Assembly: GCA_002404015.1 (NCBI GenBank)
Contig: DHIW01000125.1
Span: 6,666-70,665, forward strand
Origin: Chloroflexi bacterium UBA4736
GTDB lineage: Bacteria > Chloroflexota > Dormibacteria > Dormibacterales > Dormibacteraceae
Reading direction: 5' to 3'
DNA length: 64,000 nt
Of the stretch, positions 10,762 to 17,707 are shown in pieces. The notes below the pieces were generated by a model. That model did not search any database, had not been told where the DNA came from, and saw only the letters and a program-made list of their open reading frames with translations. The translations under genes and the position numbers were made by a program. How positions within the stretch are numbered: position 1 is the stretch's first letter; each line of letters opens with the position of its first letter.

Positions 10762-12102
10762 CTAGGCCGAGCGCGTCGTGGGCGGGGCGGCCGCCGGCCG
10801 GGCGAGGTCCGCCGCCAGCCGGCGGGCGTCGGCGGGGTCCAGGGTGGCGATCGAGATCCGGATCCCGGGCCCGGCCAGCAGCCGGAAGCGCTCACCGCGG
10901 GCCACCGCCCAGCCCGCCTCGAGCAGCCGGCGCACTGCCGCATCCTCATCCGGCACCGGCACCCAGACGTTCAGCCCCGAGCGCCCCCAGGCCGCCAGCC
11001 CGTGGCCGGCGAGCGCTCGGATGAGCGCGCGGCGCCGCTCGGCGTAGGCCCGGGTCGCGCGCTCCATCAGGCCCGCGGTGGCCGGATCCTTCATAAGGTC
11101 GACCACCAGCTTTTGCAGGATGTGGCTGACCCAGCCCGCCCCGATCTGCTGGAGGCCCTCGACCCGCGAGATCGTCACGGCGTCGCCGGCCATGACCGCC
11201 AGCCGAAGGTCGGGGCCGAGCGCCTTGGAGACCGAGCGCACCACTGCCCAGTGGCCGGGTGGGGTCGGCGCGCAGAGGGTGACGGCCGGGGTGCCCGCGA
11301 TGGCTCCGGCGTGGTCGTCCTCGATCACCAGCACGTCCCGGCGCTTGGCCAGCGCCCGCCGCAGCTGGCGCGCCCTCTGCTCGTCGAGGGCGGCCCCGGT
11401 CGGGTTCTGCGCCCTCGGGGTCACCAGCACGGCCGCCGTCCCGGGCAGCGCCTGCTCGAACTCGGCCGGGAGGAAGCCGCGCTCGTCCACCGGCAGCGGC
11501 ACCGGCACCAGGCCCAGTGCCAGCAGGAGGTCGTAGACGGCCGGGTACGCTGGATCTTCGATCGCCACCCGGTCGCCCGGCCGTAGGTGCGCCCTCAGCG
11601 TCCGCTCGATGCCGTCCAGCGCGCCGCCCACCACGGCCAGGAAGTCGGGCGAGATGCCGGTCTCTCGGAACCCGGCGGCCGCCAGCTCCAGCAGGTCCCT
11701 GCGGTTGGTCGGCTCGCCGTACAGGCGATGCCCCGGCCGCAGGTCGCGGAGGAACGGCTCGAGGTCGGGGAGCAGGGCGGCGTCGGGATTGCCGTGGGTC
11801 AGGTCGCGCGCGCCCGCCGGCACGACTCGCGAGGCCCGCGCAGCCAGGGGCGGGCGCGGGCTGACGCGGGTGCCGCGCCGGCCGGCGGCTGTCAGAAGGC
11901 CGCGGATCTGGAGGTCGCGGTAGGCGGCGGCGACGGTCGTCGGGGACAGGCCGAGGCTGCTGGCCAGGCGGCGGACGGGCGGCAGCGGCTGGCCCGGCTG
12001 GAGGTCGCCCCTGCGGATCGCGGCTTCTACGCTGGCGCTGACCTCGCCCGCCCGCGTGCCCGTGATCAGAGGCAGTACGTCCACTGGATCGTTTTGTAAC
12101 AA
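10762..12102 (-). CDS. MocR/PdxR-family GntR regulator with aminotransferase-like domain
   Basis: 446 residues. N-terminal GntR winged helix (about 20-80; LPPVRRLASSLGLSPTTVAAAYR), then a fold-type I PLP aminotransferase-like domain with the PLP lysine in SVSKALGPDLRLA. MocR proteins use the PLP domain as an effector sensor and often control vitamin B6 or amino-acid genes. It diverges from a PNPOx-like flavoprotein gene, the typical arrangement. The TTG at 12102 lies inside a palindrome (12092-12104), so the in-frame GTG at 12084 is an equally plausible start. Confidence 0.85.
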   Translation of the reverse strand: MLQNDPVDVLPLITGTRAGEVSASVEAAIRRGDLQPGQPLPPVRRLASSLGLSPTTVAAAYRDLQIRGLLTAAGRRGTRVSPRPPLAARASRVVPAGARDLTHGNPDAALLPDLEPFLRDLRPGHRLYGEPTNRRDLLELAAAGFRETGISPDFLAVVGGALDGIERTLRAHLRPGDRVAIEDPAYPAVYDLLLALGLVPVPLPVDERGFLPAEFEQALPGTAAVLVTPRAQNPTGAALDEQRARQLRRALAKRRDVLVIEDDHAGAIAGTPAVTLCAPTPPGHWAVVRSVSKALGPDLRLAVMAGDAVTISRVEGLQQIGAGWVSHILQKLVVDLMKDPATAGLMERATRAYAERRRALIRALAGHGLAAWGRSGLNVWVPVPDEDAAVRRLLEAGWAVARGERFRLLAGPGIRISIATLDPADARRLAADLARPAAAPPTTRSA

Positions 12103-12104
12103 AA
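12092..12104. promoter_or_regulatory. candidate MocR operator, palindrome
   Basis: TTTTGT-A-ACAAAA, two perfect 6-base arms around one base, at the start of the mocR-like gene. Its position suggests autoregulation. Sequence-only inference. Confidence 0.4.
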
Positions 12105-12166
12105 GTTCGGAATTACCGCAATGATCCTGGAGTTTGGTCTAGTACAGTAAGCCGGAAACAGGAAGA

Positions 12167-12180
12167 TTGTGCCGGTACAA
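12167..12180. promoter_or_regulatory. candidate operator upstream of leader ORF and PNPOx gene
   Basis: TTGTGCCGGTACAA is a 14-base palindrome with one mismatched pair. Its TTGT/ACAA ends match the core of the palindrome at 12092. It sits just before a strong Shine-Dalgarno sequence (12181-12190), where a bound regulator could block transcription. Confidence 0.35.
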
Positions 12181-12195
12181 AAAGGAGGTGTCAGA

Positions 12196-12294
12196 ATGAT
12201 GTTCAGTCCAGGATTGGTAGAGCAGATGGCGTGGGCCAAGATCGAGGATCTGCGGCGCGAGGCCGACGAGGCTCGCAGGAGATGGTGGCGGTAG
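12196..12294 (+). CDS. 32-residue leader ORF upstream of the PNPOx-like gene
   Basis: ATG at 12196 follows an excellent Shine-Dalgarno, AAAGGAGGTG (12181-12190), unusual in this window where first genes look leaderless. The product begins MMFSPGLVEQMAWAKIEDLR and ends in an Arg/Trp-rich tail (ARRRWWR), probably one amphipathic helix. Its TAG (12292-12294) overlaps in-frame starts of the downstream gene (ATG 12282, GTG 12294). It is thus either a small protein or a leader that couples translation of the flavoprotein. No homologue is recognised. Confidence 0.6.
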   Translation: MMFSPGLVEQMAWAKIEDLRREADEARRRWWR

Positions 12295-12971
12295 TGCCAT
12301 CCGCTCCTGCGGTCGGCGCGGGTCCCGGGGCGCCTTCGGCCCGGACCAAGGTGCGCCGCCACCCGGAGCGGGCGACCTACGATCGGGCCGCGGTCGAGGC
12401 GATCCTCGACGAGGCGCTGATCTGCCACCTAGGGATCGCCGAGGGCGGCACGCCCTACGCCATCCCCACGATGTACGCTCGCCTCGGCGACGTCATCTAC
12501 ATCCACGGCTCGCCCGCCAGCCGGATGCTCGGCACCGCCAAGGGTGCCCCGGAGGTCTGCCTGACGGTGACCTTGCTGGACGGGTTGGTGATGGCGCGCT
12601 CCGCCTTCAACCACTCCATGAACTACCGGTCGGTGATGGTCCTCGGCAGGGCCGAGGAAGTGACGGACCGGGCGGAGAAGATGATCGCCTTCCGGGCTCT
12701 CCTAAACCACGTCTGCAGGGGTCGCTGGGAGGACATCAGGCAGCCGTCCGTCAAGGAGCTCAAGGCCACGCTGGTGCTCAAGCTGCGCCTCGACGAGGTC
12801 TCGGCCAAGCTCCGGATCGGAGGCCCCAAGGACCCGGAAGAGGACCTCGCGCTCGCCGCCTGGGCGGGGGAGATCCCGCTGCGGACGGTGCCCCAGCCCC
12901 CCGTCTCGGCGGCCGACCGTCCGGTGCCCGCCTACGCCACCTCCTACCGGCGGCCGGGTTGGGGCTCCTGA
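12282..12971 (+). CDS. pyridoxamine 5'-phosphate oxidase-like FMN-binding protein
   Basis: Split-barrel flavin-binding protein of the Pyridox_ox_2/NimA-like group, 229 residues from ATG 12282. Typical elements are CHLGIAEGGTPYAIPTMYAR, IYIHGSPASRM and the stretch GLVMARSAFNHSMNYRSV, where FMN normally binds. Family members reduce nitroaromatics or heme-like compounds, or have unknown roles; a true PNPOx activity is not implied. The start is uncertain: AGGAG is adjacent to ATG 12282, and GTG at 12285 or 12294 would also fit. It follows a leader ORF and diverges from a MocR regulator, its likely controller. Confidence 0.8.
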   Translation: MVAVVPSAPAVGAGPGAPSARTKVRRHPERATYDRAAVEAILDEALICHLGIAEGGTPYAIPTMYARLGDVIYIHGSPASRMLGTAKGAPEVCLTVTLLDGLVMARSAFNHSMNYRSVMVLGRAEEVTDRAEKMIAFRALLNHVCRGRWEDIRQPSVKELKATLVLKLRLDEVSAKLRIGGPKDPEEDLALAAWAGEIPLRTVPQPPVSAADRPVPAYATSYRRPGWGS

Positions 12972-12988
12972 AGAGCGCCTGACGGAGG

Positions 12989-12994
12989 TATCCT
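12989..12994 (+). promoter_or_regulatory. -10-like box of marR (leaderless type)
   Basis: TATCCT ending 9 bases before the ATG at 13004, the spacing expected if transcription begins at or next to the start codon. Confidence 0.4.
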
Positions 12995-13003
12995 CGCCAC
13001 GGA

Positions 13004-13447
13004 ATGGAGACGCTCACCGACACCGAGCTGCACGCCTGGTTCGGACTGCTCCAGGCCCATTCCAACCTGACGCGCCAGTTGGACGAAGCGCTCCTGCGCG
13101 GGCACCGGGTCTCGCTGGGCGGCCACATGGTGCTGTTCCGGATTGCCGCGGCGGGCGGCCGGATGCGGATGTCCGAGCTGGCTGAGATCATCCTCCTCAG
13201 CCCGAGCGGAGCCTCCCGGCTGGTGGACCGCCTGGTCGGGGATGGGCTGGTCGAGCGCCTGCCCTGCCCCGGTGACGGGCGCGCGATCCACGCGGCTATC
13301 ACGCCGGCCGGGCGGCGCCTGCTGAAACAGGCGGAGCGCACGTACGAGGCCGAGGTCCGGCGCCTCTTCCTCGAGCACGTGTCGGCGGCCGAGGTCGAGC
13401 TCCTGGCCGGACTCTGGCCGCGCATCGCGCCCTCCTGCTCGCGCTGA
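13004..13447 (+). CDS. MarR-family transcriptional regulator
   Basis: 147 residues with a MarR winged helix. Recognition-helix region LSPSGASRLVDRLVGDGLVER (about 65-85), wing RLPCPGDGRAIHAAITPAG, and N- and C-terminal dimerisation helices. Such proteins repress adjacent or distant genes and respond to phenolic or other small ligands. It follows the PNPOx-like gene by 32 bases but has its own -10-like box (TATCCT), so it may be separately transcribed. Target unknown. Confidence 0.87.
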   Translation: METLTDTELHAWFGLLQAHSNLTRQLDEALLRGHRVSLGGHMVLFRIAAAGGRMRMSELAEIILLSPSGASRLVDRLVGDGLVERLPCPGDGRAIHAAITPAGRRLLKQAERTYEAEVRRLFLEHVSAAEVELLAGLWPRIAPSCSR

Positions 13448-13459
13448 GCACTCTGCCCG

Positions 13460-13640
13460 AGCAGGCCGTTGAAAAAGGAATCGACGGTGCTTCGGCGCTT
13501 ATGCGGCCCACCTCCGTCGTTGCCTCCTGCGATCCTCGCGACTTGTATTTTCAATACGCTTTGCTCCGGTTCTCGAAGGCGCCTAGGATCTGGGCCACCT
13601 GGCCACCGAATCCCTCGCCGACCTTTTTCAACACCCTGCT
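13460..13640. repeat. 181-bp inverted-repeat (MITE-like) element
   Basis: The ends are near-perfect inverted repeats: left GCAGGCCGTTGAAAAAGG (13461-13478) and right, on the complement, GCAGGGTGTTGAAAAAGG (13639-13622), two mismatches in 18. Each arm extends by one further matching base. An internal palindrome GTATT-TTC-AATAC lies at 13545-13557. No credible transposase is encoded. An 18-base stretch (13525-13542) recurs in inverse orientation at 63983-64000, so this is a dispersed repeat. No clear target-site duplication is seen. The element fills most of the 257-bp gap between marR and the transglycosylase gene. Confidence 0.65.
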
Positions 13641-13704
13641 GGCCTCGGTGGACCCGGGCTAAGGGGGAGCGAACGAACGGCCCGGCTGCTAGGCTGGCCA
13701 GGCT

Positions 13705-14556
13705 TTGCTGCGGGTGGCACTGCTGTGCCTCGCCCTCTTGGCGACGGCCCAGCCGGCGTACGCCGCGGGGGACCCGACGGTTCCGGCCCCGGGTGACCTG
13801 GGCTCCGTGATGTCAGAGGAGGACCAGGTCCGCCAGGAGATGGCGAACGCCTCCCAGGAGATCACGGACCTCAACCTGCGCATCGCGGGCCTCGAGCGCT
13901 CGATCGCGGCGACCGATGTCCGGATATCCCAGGAGCGAGGAGAGGCGCGGGTCCTGGCCCGCTTGATCTACTCGCAGCCGGACTCCGCGCTGGGCTACCT
14001 GGCCCAGTCCCGCTCCCTGGCCGATGCCTTGACCCGGGCGGCCGACTTGAGCTCGGCCGGCGAGCGCGCGACCTCGACCAAGAAGGCCCTGGTTCGCGAC
14101 CTGGCGGCATTCCGGACGCAGAGCGACCAGCTGCAGGTGCAGCGCGCCCGCCAGGAGGCGCTCAAAGCGCGCCTGGAGGCGGCCTTCGCAAAGCTCGTTG
14201 TGCAGGCGGTCGCCATCCGCGCCGCCGAGGCCCCGCCGCCGCCGCCCGCGCCGCCGGTGGCCACCCGCGTCGACCCGGCCAACGTGGGCCCGATGCAGGA
14301 CCTCATCAGGCAGGCCTTCGCGCCGCTGGGGGCGGGGGCCCAGGCCTGGGCGCTGCGCATCGCAAGGTGCGAGTCGCAGTACAACCCCTACGCCGTGAAC
14401 CGGTCCAGCGGCGCTGCCGGCCTGTTCCAGTTCCTGGCCACGACCTGGGCCGGCACGCCCCAGCACGCATCCTCGCCGTTCGACCCGACCGCCAACTCCC
14501 AGGCGGCGGCCTGGCTCTACCAGAAATACGGCGCCGGCCAGTGGTCCTGCCGCTGA
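13705..14556 (+). CDS. secreted coiled-coil lytic transglycosylase-like protein
   Basis: 283 residues. A signal peptide (LRVALLCLALLATAQPAYA, cleavage near residue 20) is followed by a long coiled coil (about 35-165, Gln/Glu/Arg/Ala-rich) and a Pro-rich linker (APPPPPAPP). Residues about 205-283 form an SLT-type lysozyme fold: ARCESQYNPYAVN with the presumed catalytic Glu, then SSGAAGLFQF. It probably cleaves peptidoglycan outside the membrane, with the coiled coil as a regulatory or docking arm as in RipA/PcsB-like hydrolases. TTG start, with TAGGCT 9 bases upstream. Confidence 0.82.
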   Translation: MLRVALLCLALLATAQPAYAAGDPTVPAPGDLGSVMSEEDQVRQEMANASQEITDLNLRIAGLERSIAATDVRISQERGEARVLARLIYSQPDSALGYLAQSRSLADALTRAADLSSAGERATSTKKALVRDLAAFRTQSDQLQVQRARQEALKARLEAAFAKLVVQAVAIRAAEAPPPPPAPPVATRVDPANVGPMQDLIRQAFAPLGAGAQAWALRIARCESQYNPYAVNRSSGAAGLFQFLATTWAGTPQHASSPFDPTANSQAAAWLYQKYGAGQWSCR

Positions 14557-14580
14557 CTCCGGCGCGTTAACGTTCCCGGA

Positions 14581-15387
14581 ATGGAGCTTGCCGGCCAGGT
14601 TGCGGTGATCACCGGCGGGGCGAGCGGGATCGGCCGCGCCACCGCCCTGGCCATGGCCAGGCGAGGCGCCGACGTCGTAATCGCGGACGTCAACGACGAC
14701 CGCATGCGGGAGACCGTGTCCGAAGTCGAGGTGCTGGGGCGGCGCGCCCTCGGGGTCCGCTGCGACGTATCCCGGGACGCCGACGTGGAGCGCTTGGCCG
14801 CCACCTCGATCCGGGAGCTGGGCCGGGTCGACCTGCTGATGAACAACGCCGGCGTCGTGGCGGGAGGGCCGATCGAGCAGATCGACATGGCCACCTGGGA
14901 CTGGATCATCGGCATCAACCTTCTGGGCCCGGTGCGCGGTGTGCGCGCCTTCCTGCCCCACATGCTGGAGCGAGGCAGTGGCTATATCGTGAACACCGCC
15001 TCGTTCGCCGGGCTGGTCGCCCACAACCCGCTCAGCATTCCCTACGACACAACGAAGCACGGCGTGGTCGGCCTGTCCGCCGGGCTGGCCCTGTACCTGA
15101 AGCCGAAGGGGATCGGCGTGAGCGTCGTGTGCCCCGGCTACATCCAGACCAACCTGCCGGAGAACTATCGGTTCGTCGGCCTCCCGGATAGCGGCGTCGG
15201 CCCCGCCCGCGTGCCCGACCAGACCCACCTGCCAGAAGACCTCGCCGACAAGATCGTGGAGGCGGTCGAGGCGGAGCGCTTCCTGGTCCTCAGCCAGCCC
15301 GAGCACAAAGACGTGGTGGTCCGCCGCTGGCAGGACATCGACCGCCACATCGCCCGCCAGCTCGAGATCCTCGCCCAGCAGCCGTAG
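14581..15387 (+). CDS. short-chain dehydrogenase/reductase
   Basis: 268-residue classical SDR. TGGASGIG at about 11, NNAG at about 90, active-site Ser in TASFAG and YDTTK at about 158. The C-terminus is longer than in fabG-like SDRs and ends in a polar helix (RHIARQLEILAQQ). No substrate can be assigned. The ATG at 14581 is preceded by TAACGT with a 7-base gap, the leaderless arrangement seen repeatedly here, so it is probably its own transcript. Confidence 0.84.
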   Translation: MELAGQVAVITGGASGIGRATALAMARRGADVVIADVNDDRMRETVSEVEVLGRRALGVRCDVSRDADVERLAATSIRELGRVDLLMNNAGVVAGGPIEQIDMATWDWIIGINLLGPVRGVRAFLPHMLERGSGYIVNTASFAGLVAHNPLSIPYDTTKHGVVGLSAGLALYLKPKGIGVSVVCPGYIQTNLPENYRFVGLPDSGVGPARVPDQTHLPEDLADKIVEAVEAERFLVLSQPEHKDVVVRRWQDIDRHIARQLEILAQQP

Positions 15388-15414
15388 TGCCCTGCCCCGG
15401 ACACAGCTGATCCA

Positions 15415-16029
15415 TTGGAAGCGCGCCTCCTGGCGGCCGCCCGCGCGGCCACCGGCTTCCTGCTCGAGACGGAGGGCTTCGCCCTGTACGCGGCGGGGCT
15501 CCGGGCCGGCCGGATGGGGCCTCTGCTCGAGATCGGTTCCTATTGCGGCAAGTCCGCCGTTTACCTCGGCGCCGCGGCCCGGGCGACCGGCGCTCTGCTC
15601 TTCTCGGTCGACCACCACCGGGGCTCCGAAGAGCAGCAGCCGGGGCAGGAGTACTTCGACCCCCAGCTGGCAGGGCCGGACGGCCGGATCGACTCGCTGC
15701 CGCACTTCCGGCAGACAATCGCCGAGTCCGGGCTGGAAGACGTGGTGATCGCCGTGGTGGGCGACTCGCGCGCGGTCGCCGCGGCCTGGCGCACCCCACT
15801 GGGCCTGGTGTTCGTGGACGGCAGCCACACCGAGGCCGCGGCGACGGCCGACTACGAGGGCTGGGCGCCCAACCTCCTAGCTGGCGGCCTCCTGGTCGTC
15901 CACGACGTTTTCGAGGACCCCGCCAAGGGCGGCCAGGCGCCCTTCCACGTCGTGCAGCGGGCGCTCGGCTCGGGGCAGTTCCACGAGGTTTCCGCGACGG
16001 CCTCGCTCCGGGTGCTTGAAAAGGCCTGA
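15415..16029 (+). CDS. class I SAM-dependent methyltransferase (Methyltransf_24-like)
   Basis: 204 residues with a Rossmann methyltransferase core. Motif I LLEIGSYCGKSAVYL at about 37-51, acidic residue of motif II in SVDHHRG, and FVDGSHTEAAATADYEGW typical of the Methyltransf_24 family linked to cell-surface glycan or O-methyl transfer. TTG start; no convincing Shine-Dalgarno. Its last 153 bases are antisense to the 3' end of the cyclase-like gene, a large tail-to-tail overlap. Substrate unknown. Confidence 0.75.
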   Translation: MEARLLAAARAATGFLLETEGFALYAAGLRAGRMGPLLEIGSYCGKSAVYLGAAARATGALLFSVDHHRGSEEQQPGQEYFDPQLAGPDGRIDSLPHFRQTIAESGLEDVVIAVVGDSRAVAAAWRTPLGLVFVDGSHTEAAATADYEGWAPNLLAGGLLVVHDVFEDPAKGGQAPFHVVQRALGSGQFHEVSATASLRVLEKA

Positions 16030-17010
16030 GCAGCGGCTCTCGGCGCAGAGCGCGTCGGCGGCCAGCAGGACCGAGGCGGAGGTCCAGGTCGGGCGCTCCT
16101 CCGGCCAGAGCTCGCCCTCGGGAAAGGTGACGCCGGTCCAGTAATGGCCGTCCTCGCCGCGCAGGTGGCCGATCCAGGAGAATACGCGGCGGGCCTGGCC
16201 GGTACGCCCGATCGCGTCCAGCGCCAGCACCAGCTCGCAGGTCTCGGCCACGGTCACCCAGGGCCGGTCGGAGACACAGCGGACGCCCAGCCCGGGGACC
16301 ACGAACTCCTCCCAGCGGGCCTCCAGCCGGGCGTCGGCGGCCTCACCCCTGACTGCACCCGCCAGCACCGGGTAATACCAGTCCATGGCGTAGCGATCCT
16401 TGGGCTCAAAGCTCTCCGGGCGCGTGGCCAGGGCATCGCCGAGCAGGCGCTGGGCGGTCAGCCAGCGGGTGCGGCTGTGGCCGAGGCAGCGCGCGATGGC
16501 GAGCGCGCACTCCAGGCTCTTCAGGATCGACGCCGACGACGTGATCAGCGCACCCGGCCAGGCCCGGCCCGCGGAATCGCGCGCCCACTGCACCTCGCCC
16601 CCCGGCCGCTGGAGCTCCAGCACGAACTCGACGGCGCGCTCCACCACCGGCCAGATGGCGACCAGGAAGGCGCAGTCGGCGGTCGCCAGGAAGTGATGCC
16701 AGGCGCCGGTCGCCACGTAGGCGCAGAAGTTGGCGTCGGTGCTGGCGTCCTCCACAGCTCCCCCGCGGTAGGCAGCCGCCCAGGAGCCGTCGGCCCGCTG
16801 GCCCGCCGCCAGCCAGGCGTAGGCGCGCTCGGCCGCGGAGTGGAGGCCGCCGACGTCGAGCGCCATCGCCGCCTCGACGTGGTTCCAGGGATCGACGTGC
16901 CGGCCGCCCTCCCAAGGGATGGCCCCATCCGGCTGCTGCAGGGACGCGATCGCGCGGGCGGTGGCCCGGCACTCCTCGGCGCTGAAGAGCCCCGGGATCT
17001 CAGGCGGCAA
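15877..17010 (-). CDS. prenyltransferase/squalene-cyclase-like alpha-barrel protein
   Basis: 377 residues with repeated alpha-hairpin signatures of the terpene-cyclase/six-hairpin fold: QQPDGAIPWEGG, AAGQRADGSWAAAY, EDGHYWTGVTFPEGELWP. It lacks an obvious DXDD cyclisation motif, so it is probably a substrate-binding or sugar-processing relative rather than a squalene cyclase. It overlaps the upstream methyltransferase by 11 bases and belongs to a glycosyltransferase-methyltransferase-cyclase-like trio. TTG start at 17010. The last ~50 codons overlap the convergent methyltransferase, and their composition (Arg/Glu-rich) suggests a poorly conserved tail. Confidence 0.7.
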   Translation of the reverse strand: MPPEIPGLFSAEECRATARAIASLQQPDGAIPWEGGRHVDPWNHVEAAMALDVGGLHSAAERAYAWLAAGQRADGSWAAAYRGGAVEDASTDANFCAYVATGAWHHFLATADCAFLVAIWPVVERAVEFVLELQRPGGEVQWARDSAGRAWPGALITSSASILKSLECALAIARCLGHSRTRWLTAQRLLGDALATRPESFEPKDRYAMDWYYPVLAGAVRGEAADARLEARWEEFVVPGLGVRCVSDRPWVTVAETCELVLALDAIGRTGQARRVFSWIGHLRGEDGHYWTGVTFPEGELWPEERPTWTSASVLLAADALCAESRCSGLFKHPERGRRGNLVELPRAERPLHDVEGRLAALGGVLENVVDDQEAAS

Positions 17011-17707
17011 GGTATGCCACGAAGCTCTTGCCGAGCAGAGGGTTGAGACCCCGCTCGAGGCGGCGCAGCGCGGGGTTGGGCCGCACGATGTCCCAGACCA
17101 GCAGCCGGTGGTACTGCCGGGGCAGGAAGGCCGACTCGTTGCGGACGCCGCAGGCGCACTTGAGCCACCAGTAGGGCGCGTGCAGCGCGTGCGCGTGAGA
17201 GGTGCCCACGACCCGCAGGCCGGTGGCCTCCAGCTTGGCGCGCAGGTCGGCGGCCCGGTAGATCCGGACGTGGCCGCCGGGGTTGCCGTGGTAGTCGTCC
17301 GAGAGCGCCCAGCAGACCTGCTCCGGGAACCAGCGGGGGACGCTCACGGCCGCGCTGCCCCCTGGCCTGAGCACGCGCGCCACCTCGCGCATGGCCCGCG
17401 CGTCATCGGGGATGTGCTCGAAGACCTCGGAGACCACGACATGGTCGAAGGCGCCGTCTGGAAACGGGAGCCGCAGCGCGTCCGCGCGGACCGCGCCAAA
17501 GCGGGCGGCGGCGGGCGCCTGGCCGGCTTCGGCCATGGCCCCCAGCGTGCCCAGCGCTTGCCGGAGGTCGGCCTCCAGGAGGTCGGCGCAGACCACGTGG
17601 GCGCCCCGCCGGAAGGCTTCGAAGGCGTGCCGCCCGGGACCCGAGCCGAGGTCGAGCAGCCGCGAGCCCGGCCGCACCCCCAGCCGGTCGAAGTCGACTG
17701 TCAGCAC
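17000..17707 (-). CDS. class I SAM-dependent methyltransferase (Methyltransf_11)
   Basis: 235 residues from GTG 17707. Motif I LLDLGSGPGRHAFEA, acidic loop VVCADLLEADLRQAL, motif IV FDHVVVSEVFEHIPDD and motif V LRPGGSAAVSVPRW. The start was chosen because it overlaps the glycosyltransferase stop by 7 bases; the frame runs further upstream only inside that gene. Middle member of the minus-strand trio, likely methylating a surface or lipid-linked glycan (inferred from the neighbours). Confidence 0.83.
   Translation of the reverse strand: MLTVDFDRLGVRPGSRLLDLGSGPGRHAFEAFRRGAHVVCADLLEADLRQALGTLGAMAEAGQAPAAARFGAVRADALRLPFPDGAFDHVVVSEVFEHIPDDARAMREVARVLRPGGSAAVSVPRWFPEQVCWALSDDYHGNPGGHVRIYRAADLRAKLEATGLRVVGTSHAHALHAPYWWLKCACGVRNESAFLPRQYHRLLVWDIVRPNPALRRLERGLNPLLGKSFVAYLAA

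Noticed and set aside
13460-13810. A protein-coding gene across the inverted-repeat element
   Set aside because: The frame there crosses the repeat ends, shows no motif and conflicts with the signal-peptide gene starting at 13705.
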